Assembly (NCBI RefSeq): GCF_001625305.1
Contig: NW_017803124.1
Span: forward strand, 246,914 to 310,913
Direction of reading: 5' to 3'
Length of the DNA stretch: 64,000 nt
Source of the DNA: Branchiostoma belcheri
Taxonomy: Eukaryota > Chordata > Leptocardii > Amphioxiformes > Branchiostomatidae
Part shown: in pieces, positions 42,363 through 52,859 of the stretch
Numbering within the stretch: position 1 is the first letter of the stretch
Layout: each line of letters starts with the position of its first letter
The notes under the pieces: generated by a model
Told to the model about the DNA's origin: nothing
The model's database searches: none
What the model saw: the letters and a program-made list of their open reading frames with translations, nothing else
Position numbers and translations under genes: made by a program

Positions 42363-42389
42363 GGCACAGGTCCACTACTTCCCTCCATT
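42363..42389 (-). pseudogene. Relic of the 3' end of the N-terminal CTLD exon
   Basis: ATGGAGGGAAGTAGTGGACC then TGTGCC and GTAAGTT are retained, matching the last 27 bases and donor of the exon at 10075-10246. The 5' remainder of the exon is gone. Confidence 0.7.
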
Positions 42390-42885
42390 GTATGACCAAG
42401 ATGTACAACTAATCTTTTCACAACATAGTGCTGGACCTTAACAAGTTCCATGACCCTAAGCAGTTTTCAGCCCAGAATATGTTGGGTCTATAAATGCCTT
42501 GACAAAATCCTTCAGAAGTGAATAAATTAAAGTTTAAACAACTGAGCGTTACAATAATATTCAATTTACGTACATCCACCAAAAATGAATTTCACATCAT
42601 CTGACATTAAAATAAAACCTGTCATTTTTAGCAAATGGAGTTTTGATCATTATGGAAGAAGAAAAGTAAACATAAGAGAACACCCATGTTATCATGAATA
42701 CACTCAGTATATACTCTAACATTTATAGGAATTAATCCTTTCTTTGGACAGTCAGTGCTGGTATTGGCAAGAACACCAAACAGAAGAGGATTGCCTCTCC
42801 ATCTTGAATATCAGTATAAAGACCAGTCATATCACAATGCTATATTCTTCCTATAGCTAAGAAAAAATACCATTTTTAAATTTTT
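42390..42885. repeat. Paralogous non-coding block m3, copy 2
   Basis: Matches 10430-10820 in order (for example GAATTTCA-ATCATC, GGAGTTTTGATCAT-like, and GATTGCCTCTCCATCTTGAA). Confirms duplication with the 9.4-10.8 kb region. Confidence 0.6.
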
Positions 42886-43077
42886 TACTCCGTGAAGGAG
42901 GTCAGGACCTCCGGACGGAGTGTTGTGATCGGCTGATTTTTCGTGTTCGCAGTCAAAACAATCTCTTTGTGTAATCGGCACGCAATTTTATACGCCGTCT
43001 GCGGGCATGCCCGTGTTGATGCACGAATGTGTATTATTGCCGTTGCTGCTTTCGCGGTCAATGTAATATTGCAGACG
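42886..43077 (+). mobile_element. Family 3 hairpin element, copy 1
   Basis: It opens with ACTCCGTGAAGGAGGTC, then AG, then GACCTCCGGACGGAGT, a nested hairpin. A conserved roughly 160-bp stretch follows (TTCGCAGTCAAAACA, GCGGGCATGCCCGTG, AATGTAATATTGCAGA). The second copy at 48922-49120 interrupts another repeat, so the roughly 195-bp unit moves or was copied as a unit. Confidence 0.65.
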
Positions 43078-44520
43078 CACCCCTACAATTACGAGGCGAA
43101 TTGGAATGGTCCAGAAAAACGTGTTGTTTGGAATAGCAGTGGGGGGGTGGAACTTCATGCAGATACGGGGTGGTTTTGATAAGTGGTTCCAGATGTTTTT
43201 GCCCATGGTTAAGAGATGCCAAGTTTTTTGGAAGATGTTCGCAGCCAAAACGCATTCTTCCGTACGTCGCTTTTTTGTGTAATTTCGCATATGGTGTGGC
43301 ATTATGTCCGGGATGATGCACGTCTTTTTATTTTTACCGTAGCTGTTTTGATATTGGAGTAAATGGTTATTTTCGAAACATCCCCATGTCGTTGAAATGT
43401 TGTCGTCCGTTTATGTCACCGGTAGTAAGTCGCGGCGGGGCTGATGGGGACGGAAATGTGGGGTGGTCAGAGGTCAACATTAGGAAATGTTAATACCGAT
43501 GACGTAATCCTATCGATTTCAAACTGGTCGGGTGTGGCGACCTAGTGGCGGGGTGTATTTAGTCACGTAGCAACTGGCCGGTCGTCCTAGCAACGACACA
43601 TGGCCAATATTTTTGGGTTGTGCCGCTCCATAGTGTTAGTGGAGCAGCTCTTTGTAAACATGGACAATATTTTTGAGCAACCCATCAATGTGTTCTGCCT
43701 CGTGGTCGGATGTGGTCTGGGGCTGGTAAACCGCACATACAGTACTAGTAGATCGGGTAATTTTATGATTTGCTAGTTGTAGAGGCGTCGTGTAGTATGA
43801 GCCGGTATATGAAGAAGTAGCCTGTGTTACACAATCATGCTTTCGGCCGGATTGATATGCAACTGTTACTAATTGCAGGGACTGCGCTAATGCCGACCAG
43901 TCGCGCTGTCCTGATACACCGCGAATGTGCGAGTGTTCCCTGTAGACAGTCCCGGGAGTCATTTTTTTCGCACATTCCAGGAGCCAAACCAAAATACGTT
44001 CATGAACCGAGTCCAAAAAACCGAAACGTGAAAATCGGATGATCGGACCTGATGTACATTTCTCTTTCTGTAGATTGTACACTCAATACACACATCTTTA
44101 GATAATCTGGCCATGGCAGGAAAAAAAAAGTAACCCTGAATCATACTAGATTAGCGTAAATGCATGTTTATGCGTTCAAAACAAGAAAAGAATTTGTTTC
44201 CCGGTATTAATCTCTTGAAACACGGCGCTGAATATTGACGCAAAAATATTTCGGGCATCGCGCCCTTCCCCGACTGTATGCAAATCCCGCGTCACGTGTC
44301 GGCATTTCGCATCTCTGATTGGTTGTTGCGTCTTAAGATGACTGAGCCGACGCGCGTTTAAACAATTTTTCTTTGTTCGATTTATCACACTTCACAGAGA
44401 ATTGTCGCCAATGACTACTTCTTTTTGTTGCAATATATAATACTTCACGGAGAATTGTCGCCTATGGCTTCTTGTTTTTTTTAATTTTAATTTATTAGTC
44501 TGGTACAACAGAATGTTTGC
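43078..44520. other. Non-coding, nothing firmly recognised
   Basis: A run of eight G and assorted short open frames (for example 43636-44082 minus) show no known motif. A roughly 30-bp stretch with GAGAATTGTCGCC is repeated at 44395-44415 and 44448-44470. Confidence 0.4.
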
Positions 44521-45035
44521 TATGTTTGCTACCACCAAACAGACGAGGAATTGTTTCCCCATCTGGAATATCAGCATGACGACCAGTTATATCAGAACAT
44601 CATATTCTTCCTAGCTAGGAAAAATAACTGACAGACTTGGGGTATCTTTGAATTCATACCACATGATACTAGAAAGCAGATAAGATCAATGCTATTACAT
44701 GAGAGTCTATGGAGGTGCTGACAATGTTCCCTCTGGCCTTGCAGCGTAGATACAATAGATGAATCCTGTTTACAGGTCGCAGCATGTCAGGAATGCTTAT
44801 TACACACTGTCAGACTCGGATTACACAGAGGCAAAACAACGGCAACAACATAATACTGAGCACATTCACTGCTTTAATATACACGTCATGTACATTTAGA
44901 AATATTAGTTAGAACTCACCATGGAATCCCTTCACTGTACGTTGCTGGACTGTTGGCAAAATATTGTCAAATTTTGGACACACTTTGTATGTTCACTGTT
45001 CAACAGTTTTACTAGGACCGAAGAGTCGATGAGAA
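44521..45035. repeat. Paralogous non-coding blocks m3 and m4, further copy
   Basis: m3-like sequence (GTTTCCCCATCTGGAATATC, ACGACCAGTTATATCAGA) lies at 44547-44625. m4 (AACTCACCATGGAATCCC to AGAGTCGATGAGAAGACCTG) lies at 44914-45030 and matches 26370-26495. The minus-strand donor CATG/GTGAGTT is kept in both m4 copies. Confidence 0.6.
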
Positions 45036-45899
45036 GACCTGTCATTCGTTCTCATTCAAATATTATGCAAAATGCTGTCACCACTCTTTACAACTTATAT
45101 GGGCCAAATGACAGACCTGACCATTGCTTTCTTCACTTACCCTCTCCACTATGTTTCACGAAAAATGTACCGCAACATTAGGTTTGATTGATGACTTGGA
45201 AGAAATTGAGTCCGCGGTTTGGATTTCTTTCCCTAAAAAGCTCCAGAGAAGACATGAAACTTTAAAAGTAGCATAAAATGTAGCAATTTTATTACGACAA
45301 TAGTTTGGTGGCTGTTGAAGCCGCATAGCCAGGCCCTCTGACCGGTGAAGTTAGATCACTCCTGTCACTATTCTTGTACATCATGCGAGGGAGTTCATAC
45401 CTGTCTCCAACTTCTGTAACCCCCAATACCACTCAAGTAAGATGGCCGTGAAGTTAAGATGGAGCCACAAAGAAGAAGACAAGAAATTGCTATTTTCATA
45501 ACTTTTTCCAAGTTTTCTAGGTTTCTAAGAGAAGAAGAAAAGAGTGTAAATTGCTGTCGTTTGCAGCCAACCTTGCTGAACAAAATGTTTTACAGTCATT
45601 ACTGTAACCTCCGTTACCGTTGTTTATTACTTTTCATGTACGCTACTTCACCTGCAGCTGGTATATAAAAAGTTGTACTTATGCTCCCTTGCTCCTAAAA
45701 GATGAAGCTAAAAAGTGTACACCTTTTTGGAGAAAAAAAAGCAAAAAAGTCTTGTTGTAACCTAGCTCTGTTTAACACCCCAACCGATAACGGAGGTTAC
45801 ACCTGTAGCCGAAAAGACATAACGAGGGATCTAATTTCCATTTCCTGTGCACCATAAACATAACAGTCGGAAATAAAGTAGAAAAAAAATATGCATCCA
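45036..45899. other. Non-coding, nothing recognised
   Basis: No supportable exon. Short open frames near 45395-45668 overlap on both strands and lack motifs. Confidence 0.4.
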
Positions 45900-46560
45900 A
45901 AGGAAAAGGTAGTTTGAGCTAATCTCGTCAAGGAACTAAGGAGGGTTTGACTTCGACCAAACCTGCACAAGGAACTAGCAGGGCCCAAAACACTCTTCTA
46001 CCTCGAAAATCGGAATAGCCACAGAGCTCCAATAACCTGCACTATTAAATCTCAGCATATTCACCCAGTATGTCGAGCCCTGGGGCCTAGTCAAACTTTC
46101 GCTTTGAGCAAATCTGGACAAGGAACTAGCTGGACAAGCAGGCTTGTAGTAGTTTTTTTTTTTTGCATATACATATGTAACATTAACATTGAAAATTACC
46201 TGCACCAGATACATTTTACAGGTCACTCAGAACATATTAGGAATTATGGATTACACTGAAAACTGGAAACAATTGCCATAATTTGTTTTAAACTTAATAC
46301 AAGATGACAGTCAATGCAGCAAAAATCTGGACCAGGAACTAGGGGAGGGTTTGCCCTAATCTTAACATGGAACTAGGAAGGGTTTGACTTAAGCAAATCA
46401 GCACAAGGAACTAGGGCCCAAAACACTGAGTTCTCTGCATATAGCACTGGTACAGGTAACATTAGAATAGTTGCACAGCTCCAAATTTCCAGTATTTCAA
46501 TTCCTAAATTAAGGGGCCTCAGGGCTTGAGCAAACCTGGTTTGAAAGAAGGCTAGGGACA
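45900..46560. repeat. About 440-bp tandem duplication (two diverged copies)
   Basis: CAAGGAACTAGCAGGGCCCAAAACACT (45970 on) and CAAGGAACTAGGGCCCAAAACACT (46403 on) are followed by the same order: CACAGAGCTCCAA-like, ATTAAATCTCAG-like, GGGGCCT-AG, then GAGCAAA-CTGG. The offset is about 435-440 bases. Confidence 0.55.
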
Positions 46561-46976
46561 AAAGTTTATTATTTTACCTCTTTCAACCCCACCCACCCCA
46601 CAGGCATTCTGGAACATGCCCTTACCTAATAATTTTGGTATACGTAGTTGCTTCTACCAATAGACGATGTTAGTTCTGCTAAAAGTTAGTTCAAATTAAA
46701 GTTGTTAGTTCTGCTATCCTGATATCAATCCATACCTTACAGTGTATCTCAGATCAATGGTGACCTATGTAATCTGAGCAATACAAGGAGTGCATTTGCC
46801 GTATTTCATTGGTCAAGGAATCAGGTGCACCAGGCTTGGTATTCTGATGTAACACACATATTCAGTATAAGCATGTTTCTCACTGTATATTGACAAAGGA
46901 ACCCCAAAATTTTTGGTCTATAACACATCATAATAAGGAAAAATCTCAAACTGTAAGTCATCATAGAAATTAAGGG
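46561..46976. other. Non-coding, nothing recognised
   Basis: No exon or repeat identified. Confidence 0.4.
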
Positions 46977-47449
46977 TAAGGCCACACCGACTTAATTTTA
47001 TAGATGACTTCCTCATGAAGACCCCAAACTTAGTGTGTGCGGGCGAATAAAAAAAAATTACGGCTGAAATAAAAATGCTACTAAACCAGGAATACATTTA
47101 GCTGGTTTGTGAATTTGTGACTCAGTACATAGTGACGTATATGAAAAGTTTTTGCGCAGTTTATGAATCAGCACTGTACGTACATGTATGTACTGAGATC
47201 TTGAGTTGTGGAGCTTCTGAATAGCCTGGGTGCCATCCCCAAGAGTTACTGCCGGCTAACTAGCATGGACTTGTAACCCAGGCCTATAGAGCCAGGCCAG
47301 AGCCTCTGGATGTGATTGTCATGGAAACAAGCCCGGCAGAACCCGGCAGAACCTACTTAGCGCATCCAGGAATGCCAACTAACGTATCACAGAGGCGAAA
47401 ATCAATGCGTGCGCGGATGTCATCCATAAAATTAAGTTGATGTAGCCTA
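46977..47449. mobile_element. TIR element, GGCC...GGATGACATCC family, copy 1
   Basis: The left end TAAGGCCACACCGACTTAA with TTTTATAGATGAC is inverted at the right (GTCATCCATAAAATTAAG then TTGATGTAGCCTA). It is closely related to the element at 61056-61456. Both carry a (C)GCG-rich sub-terminal part and GCGAATAAAAAAAA. Non-coding. Confidence 0.75.
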
Positions 47450-47541
47450 CATGACTACTAAGGGGAGAAACCCATACTGGCATAGGTACAGTAAGGTACA
47501 CCCCGTAGCATCTACTACTAGGCTTCAGGTTCAGCCTCTAA

Positions 47542-47754
47542 CATCCGTGTCCATAATATCACCAGGGTCCATAATATCACCACCTTGAGAAATAGTGTGC
47601 TTAAAGATATTTTTACTGCAACATACTTTTGGTATGCACTCCTGCACACCTCAAATGTACATACCTAGGGTATGTTGCAGTAAAAATATCTTTAAGCACA
47701 CTATTTCTCAAGGTGGCGATATTATGGACCCTGGTGATATTATGGACATGGATG
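47542..47754. repeat. Large near-perfect hairpin, 85-bp arms, 43-bp loop
   Basis: Arms 47542-47626 and 47670-47754 are complementary with about two mismatches. Each arm contains the near-duplicate TCCATAATATCACCA twice, then GAGAAATAGTGTGCTTAAAG. It is a foldback element or a source of hairpin RNA. No coding region is present. Confidence 0.85.
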
Positions 47755-47884
47755 TTACTGAGGCTTTGCCACACCAGGGCAAAATATACTCTCTAGCGGA
47801 CCAACTCTGGTTGATGGAGTGGGTAATTATATAAAGTCCTCGTGCCAGGAAATAAGCCCAATGTCAGATAACACATTGCTTCAG

Positions 47885-48803
47885 AACACAGTGAACCAGT
47901 AACACATACATGCTAAGCTTCAGTATTCAGTGTACCAGTAACGCCTAGCTTCTGCGCAAAGTGAACCAGTAGCACTAAGCTTCACACAGTGTAGTCCAGT
48001 TACTGTAATATACCTAGCTTCTGTACTCAGGGAACCAGTAACTCCTGGTATATGTTGAACTTCATATGTTTTGAAGAACCCTGGAAGACTAAGTCATGGA
48101 CTAAAGGGTATTGAAATAAATGAATAAACGAACCTAGCTTCAGCGCACAGTTAACCAGTAACACATAGCTTTAGTGCACAGTGAACCAGTAACACCTAGC
48201 TTTAGTGCACAGTGAACCAGTAACACATAGCTTTAGTGCACAGTGAACCAGTAACACATAGCTTTAGTGCACAGTGAACCAGCAACACATAGCTTTAGTG
48301 CACAGTGAACCAGTAACACCTAGCTTTGAGTGCACAGTGAACCAGTAACACCTAGCTTCAGTGCACAGTGAACCAGTAACACCTAGCTTTAGTGCACAGT
48401 GAACCTGAGTCACACCTAGCTTCAGTGCACAGTGAACCAGTAACACCTAGCTTTAGTGCACAGTGAACCTGAGTCACACCTAGCTTCAGTGCACAGTGAA
48501 CCAGTCACACCTAGCTTTAGTGCACAGTGAACCAGTAACACCTAGCTTCAGTGCTCAGTTAACCAGTAACACCTAGCTTCAGTGCTCAGTTAACCAGTAA
48601 CACCTAGCTTCAGTGCACAGTGAACCAGTCACACCTAGCTTTAGTGCACAGTGAACCAGTAACACAATTAGCTTCTGTACACAGTGAACCAGTAACTATC
48701 CTGTGCACAGTGAGCCAGTAACACCTTAAGCTTCAGTACACAGTAAACCTGGTCCAGTAACACCTTTGAACTTCTGTACACAGTGAACCAGTAACACCTA
48801 GCT
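47885..48803. repeat. 31-bp minisatellite, about 25-30 units
   Basis: The unit AGCTTTAGTGCACAGTGAAC plus CAGTAACACCT is most regular at 48140-48660 and degrades to both sides. Variants include GAGTCACACC and CTCAGTTAACC. Open minus-strand frames through it are repeat translations, not genes. Confidence 0.9.
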
Positions 48804-49196
48804 GGGTTGGTGGAAAAAAGAGTCCAGTCCGATTGGTGGAAAAAGCAGTCCAGTCCGATTTGGGGGTGGAAAAAGCAGTCCAAAAAGTTGGGTGCTTTCT
48901 ACGAAATACCATAGGTACAATTATTACTCCGTGAAGGAGGTCAGGACCTCCGGACGGAGTGTTGTGAACGGTTGGTTTTTCGTGTTCGCAGTCAAAACAC
49001 TGGGTTCTCTTTGTGTAATCGGCACGCAATTTTATACGCCATCTGCGGGCATGCCCGTGTTGATGCACAAATGTGTATTTTTGCCGTTGCTGCTTTTGCG
49101 GTCAATGTAATATTGCAGATGTGTGTGTGTACTTCGAGTTTCTATGGGTACTTAGAGTTTCTGTAAGCACTTAGAGTTTGTATAGTCATGCTCTTT
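48804..49196 (+). mobile_element. Minisatellite-carrying element, copy X1 (interrupted by family 3)
   Basis: The head GGTTGGTGGAAAAAAGAGTC, CCAGTCCGATTGGTGG and TTTCTACGAAATACC is followed after the family 3 insertion (48922-49120) by the 20-bp minisatellite TACTTCGAGTTTCTATGGG. Copies X2 (59803-60165) and X3 (62187-62615, minus) have the same head and array without the interruption. Confidence 0.75.
48922..49120 (+). mobile_element. Family 3 hairpin element, copy 2
   Basis: It has the same 5' hairpin (ACTCCGTGAAGGAGGTC / GACCTCCGGACGGAGT) and roughly 160-bp body as 42886-43077. It is inserted between CATAGGTACAATT and TGTGTGTGTACTTC of the X1 element, as comparison with X2 and X3 shows, so both edges are defined. 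Confidence 0.7.
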
Positions 49197-49645
49197 AGTT
49201 ACAACGTTACAATACGTTCCAGGAATTTGTATCGATGCATCAAAACTTACAACTTATTTCCTCAACACATCAGATTGTCTGCACCTACAACTTTTAAGAA
49301 ACATATCAGGGATTGGCTGAAAACTGAAGTGGACACTTCCCAACCTCTGCAATCATGGTGGTAGTGCGACGACTGATGTATAGAATTACTTGCTCTTAAC
49401 TGTATTGAGACCTCTGACCTCTCAGCAGTTTTATACCCTATGTTGTATTCTCATTTCCCATGTCGTATTTCATTGCTATGTTGCATTTTATTTGCCATGT
49501 TGTATTTAAGTTACGTTTGCTTCTTGTATATGTATGTATAATAGTATAATGCAGTGTTTGTATCCAAACGACTCCAGGAAGACTACGTAGTGTTGTATTA
49601 TTGTTGTACGCACTAATGGAGATCAATCAAATAAACAATAAACAT
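49197..49645 (+). mobile_element. LINE 3' end (CR1/L2-like)
   Basis: A short frame reads NLFPQHIRLSAPTTFKKH then IRDWLKTEVD, resembling the LP--IR-S-S---FKK-LK---L terminus of CR1/L2-type RT proteins. It is followed by a UTR with GACCTCTGACCTCTCAG and GACTCCAGGAAGACTA. No RT core remains. Confidence 0.5.
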
Positions 49646-49977
49646 CTTTATTGGTTTTCCAAACACAAACATACATTAATGCCGGGAAAGACACAAGTCT
49701 CCCTGAAGCGGGTAGTTTGTTACAATCAACACATAATACAATACAATCAATGAACAATAAACAGTAGTGAAATATACATGTAGTAGTGTAACGCAAAGTC
49801 TGCCATACGCGGCTTTAGCGGGGGCCGGCCGGATGTTGGGTGGCCGGCAACCGTAAAGCGATTTAATCATTTGACCGCTTCATCTTTTGACTAATTATTA
49901 TTACTTATATGTAAGTACCGGAAGTACAATTGTAAGAAAGAATCCCTTAATAATTAAATTTTGTTTTTTGTGGATAC
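49646..49977 (-). repeat. Repeat block shared in inverted orientation with 60170-60390
   Basis: AAAGTCTGCCATACGCGGCT, GGCCGGCCGGATGTTGGG and ATTTAATCATTTGACCG are the complement of 60200-60340. GTAAGTACCGGAAGTACAAT then GAAAGAATCCCTTAA appears in direct orientation in both. Confidence 0.65.
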
Positions 49978-50708
49978 ATTAACATAATATATGCATCGTG
50001 GTATTAACTTTTGATTAACTTACACATCTCTCAAGTATGAAATTCCCATTATTTCCCACTAAGGAGTCATAGAATTTTCAGATTAATTATGCAAATTAGG
50101 TCTGTATTTGCATAATTGGTATCTGGTGATATTCCACCTACCATAGATTATAAACATTTATTACATGTACCAAAGTCCCATGATGTAAAGCACTGGAATT
50201 ACAGAATTTCCTCATTAATTATGCAAATGAAGTCATCATATGCATAATTTGTATCCAATAATATAGATCTCTGTCTAAGCTACCCACATACCAAAAATCA
50301 TAAAAATACATTGTTCCTTTGTGAATTTATCTGCTCTAAAAGGTTTCGCCAGAAACCTCCCTGCTGTTCCAGAACAAGCTGCTAGGGAGACCAAACCCAC
50401 ACCAGTCTTATTACTGGCAGGAAGAGCTATCCACCACTCAAAAAACAAGAGCATAGCATGTCCAGGATAAAACATACAAAAACCGGCAGTTCTGCTGCAG
50501 TACCAAGGCCAGCCACCAGGAGGCTCAAAATTGACCTTGACCTTTGGCTACCAAACACCTATCTACATACCAAATATTATTACAATCCATCCAAAGGTTC
50601 AAAAGTTATGCTGAACACAAATGTCCGGAAACACAAACACACACACACAGACACACAGACAGACACACAGCCATGCCAAAAACAATACCTTCATTTTTCA
50701 TGGAGGTA
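49978..50708 (-). mobile_element. Family 1 repeat, copy F (minus strand)
   Basis: It carries TTTGCATAATT boxes, the conserved middle (AAAACCGGCAGTTCTGCTGC), an (AC)n tract and the terminus CATTTTTCATGGAGGTA. The distal 3' terminus is lost at the 49978 side. Confidence 0.75.
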
Positions 50709-50788
50709 AAAACTGTGTAAGCTGGCACTAGTATTGTGTATATATATTCCTTCAACTCTTAAAGTTATAAATCATAAAGTTATGAATC
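50709..50788. other. Short non-coding gap
   Basis: Nothing recognised between the two family 1 copies. Confidence 0.4.
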
Positions 50789-51064
50789 ATAACAAGAGTT
50801 GCGAGATCTCATACCTCCATGAAATATGGGCTTGACATGTAAATTTATTCTTTAATTATGCAAATGACCTATACATAAACATAATATATGCATAGTGATG
50901 TTAACCTTTAAGTAACTTACACATGTCACAGGGTATAAAATTCCCATCATGCACCAGAATTTGTAAAGTTATTAATATGTTCCTACCAGAATTTTCAGCT
51001 TAATTATGCAAATTAGGTTATCATTTGCATAATTGGTATCTGTTGATGTTCCGCCTGCCACAGA

Positions 51065-51735
51065 TTAAGGTTCCGGGTCGGAGTTTAATTCTGACCAGGG
51101 TTCCAAATAGTGCGCAGTAAATCGCCGGATCTGCGAGGTTGTCACGCTAGGTTTGGCTCCCCATAGCTCGGCGATCGCTGTAGATTTTCAACTAGGTTTT
51201 GAATTGATCAAAAAGCCTTGGGATTGTAGTGTTTTTCGGCGCGGTGAAGTTGGACGACCAGCGAAGCGTTTTTGGTATTAGTCCGCGAGCAAGGGTGATG
51301 CGGTTTGTCGCCTGATGACCCAAATAGCTGCGTTCTATGTGGAATTTCTAGGGGTTCGCGTCACCGGATTTTGCGAAAAACTTATCGCAACAACCTATAT
51401 TTTTTTTCTGTTTTTCAGAAACAGAAAGTAGTAAGCTATTTCAGCATATAAGCCGTTAGCCTGGGAAAATTCGTTTTTTCCAAGCAGGTCCGTTGAAAAA
51501 ACTGCAAAAAAACTACATTTTTCGTATCCAAAATTTACGTTTAACTACAGTTTCTACCCAAATTATAGAGTCGACGGACAATAACCAAAATTGTATCGGA
51601 AGCCGGCTGGAAATCTCCGTTGACTGATGTAATGAGATTTCCCGGCGTACTTTTTTTGGCGGAGTTATAGCCCTTCGGTCTGAGGGTGTCCGCCGGATCC
51701 AAAATCGTGAAAAAAACTCCGGTCCGAGACCTTAA
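51065..51735 (+). repeat. Composite element, terminal unit 1 (671 bp)
   Basis: TTAA-edged unit with imperfect inverted ends (GGTTCCGGGTCGGAG versus GGTCTCGGACCGGAG). Direct copy of 52860-53530, same length and same strand. Confidence 0.9.
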
Positions 51736-52859
51736 AAGCACGGCGCATGCGCAAAAAATGACGTCATCGATGACGTCATTCGTATGGATTTAAAAGTGTT
51801 TGGCAAAAGTTATCCGATTCTGACAAAAACCGCATCATTTTACTTTTTCGAGTAAAAAGTCCGTATTTTCATGCCCAGGCCCTAGGCCGCCCCCCTCCCC
51901 CTTTCCCGCCCCCCCCCCGAAATCCCCGTCAGGGCAATTTTAATCGTTTCTGGAAGGTAAACAGTTGTTGCATGAATTCACTTTCTATGTCATTTTATAT
52001 GAGTCGACCTCTGAATTTGACTTTCGTATAATTTCGGCGAAGTTTCTCTATCTATTGTGACTTAAACTGACATTTAACAGCAAAATCGAAGTGTTTTAAG
52101 CCTTCTTAAGGCAAAACTGGGTTTTCTGATGTTCGGTTCAGGGCTCCTTAAATTCGCGACTTTCTTTCCTTTGGGTGGTGTTAAGTGATAGCCTAATAAG
52201 TACTCCTCACATCTTTACAGGGTTTATTTCAACTTCTTGCTCCTAGCCACGGCAATATCACCCAGATTGTGTTTTGCACCTCGTAATAATGCAGCCTTTC
52301 ACACATTTAAGGAGCGCTTTGCTACTTAATAGGCCATTCACGGCGAAATAGTGAAGAGTTTGGTGTCGGACGCGTTTGATTCGGAAAGTGCGAACCCTGG
52401 TCTATCATTCAAGGTCGAAATCTGACGAATTCTTCCTTTTACTTTAAAGCGACGAACCTAAAACGCGACCCCATGCTGTTTTCCCAGGGGACCCGATGAC
52501 GTCACGCAGTGACGTCATCGATACCAACTGTTAAGAACGTTTTCTGCAAGTATGCGGCACCGAAACCACGAAAAGAACACATATATCCATAGCCAAGATC
52601 CAGGGCAGACTTTTATTTCCGTTATAACTGTTGTGAGAAAAGCGATGTTTGAAATAACGGTATTTTTCTACTTGCCCCACTTGTTAACGCTGCCTGGGAC
52701 CCGAGACTTGGCAATATAGCCTTAGAACACTGCATTTTTCACATGTCTTTAAACCTCTGCCACGGGAAAAGTACTCATCGCAGACATGTGAAATTTGGAT
52801 ATATGATAGATATGATGTTTCTGAAGAATTATGATAATTTTTTATTAAAAATAATCTCC

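Noticed and set aside
43636..44082. 148-codon minus-strand frame
   Set aside because: No recognisable motif, no splice support and an overlapping frame on the other strand. Recorded only as unrecognised sequence.
48264..48446. Minus-strand repeat protein (GSLCTEARCYWFTVHS-type)
   Set aside because: Translation of the 31-bp minisatellite; frame changes with every unit.
47885..48803. CRISPR-like array
   Set aside because: Units are contiguous 31-bp tandem copies without unique spacers, in animal DNA.
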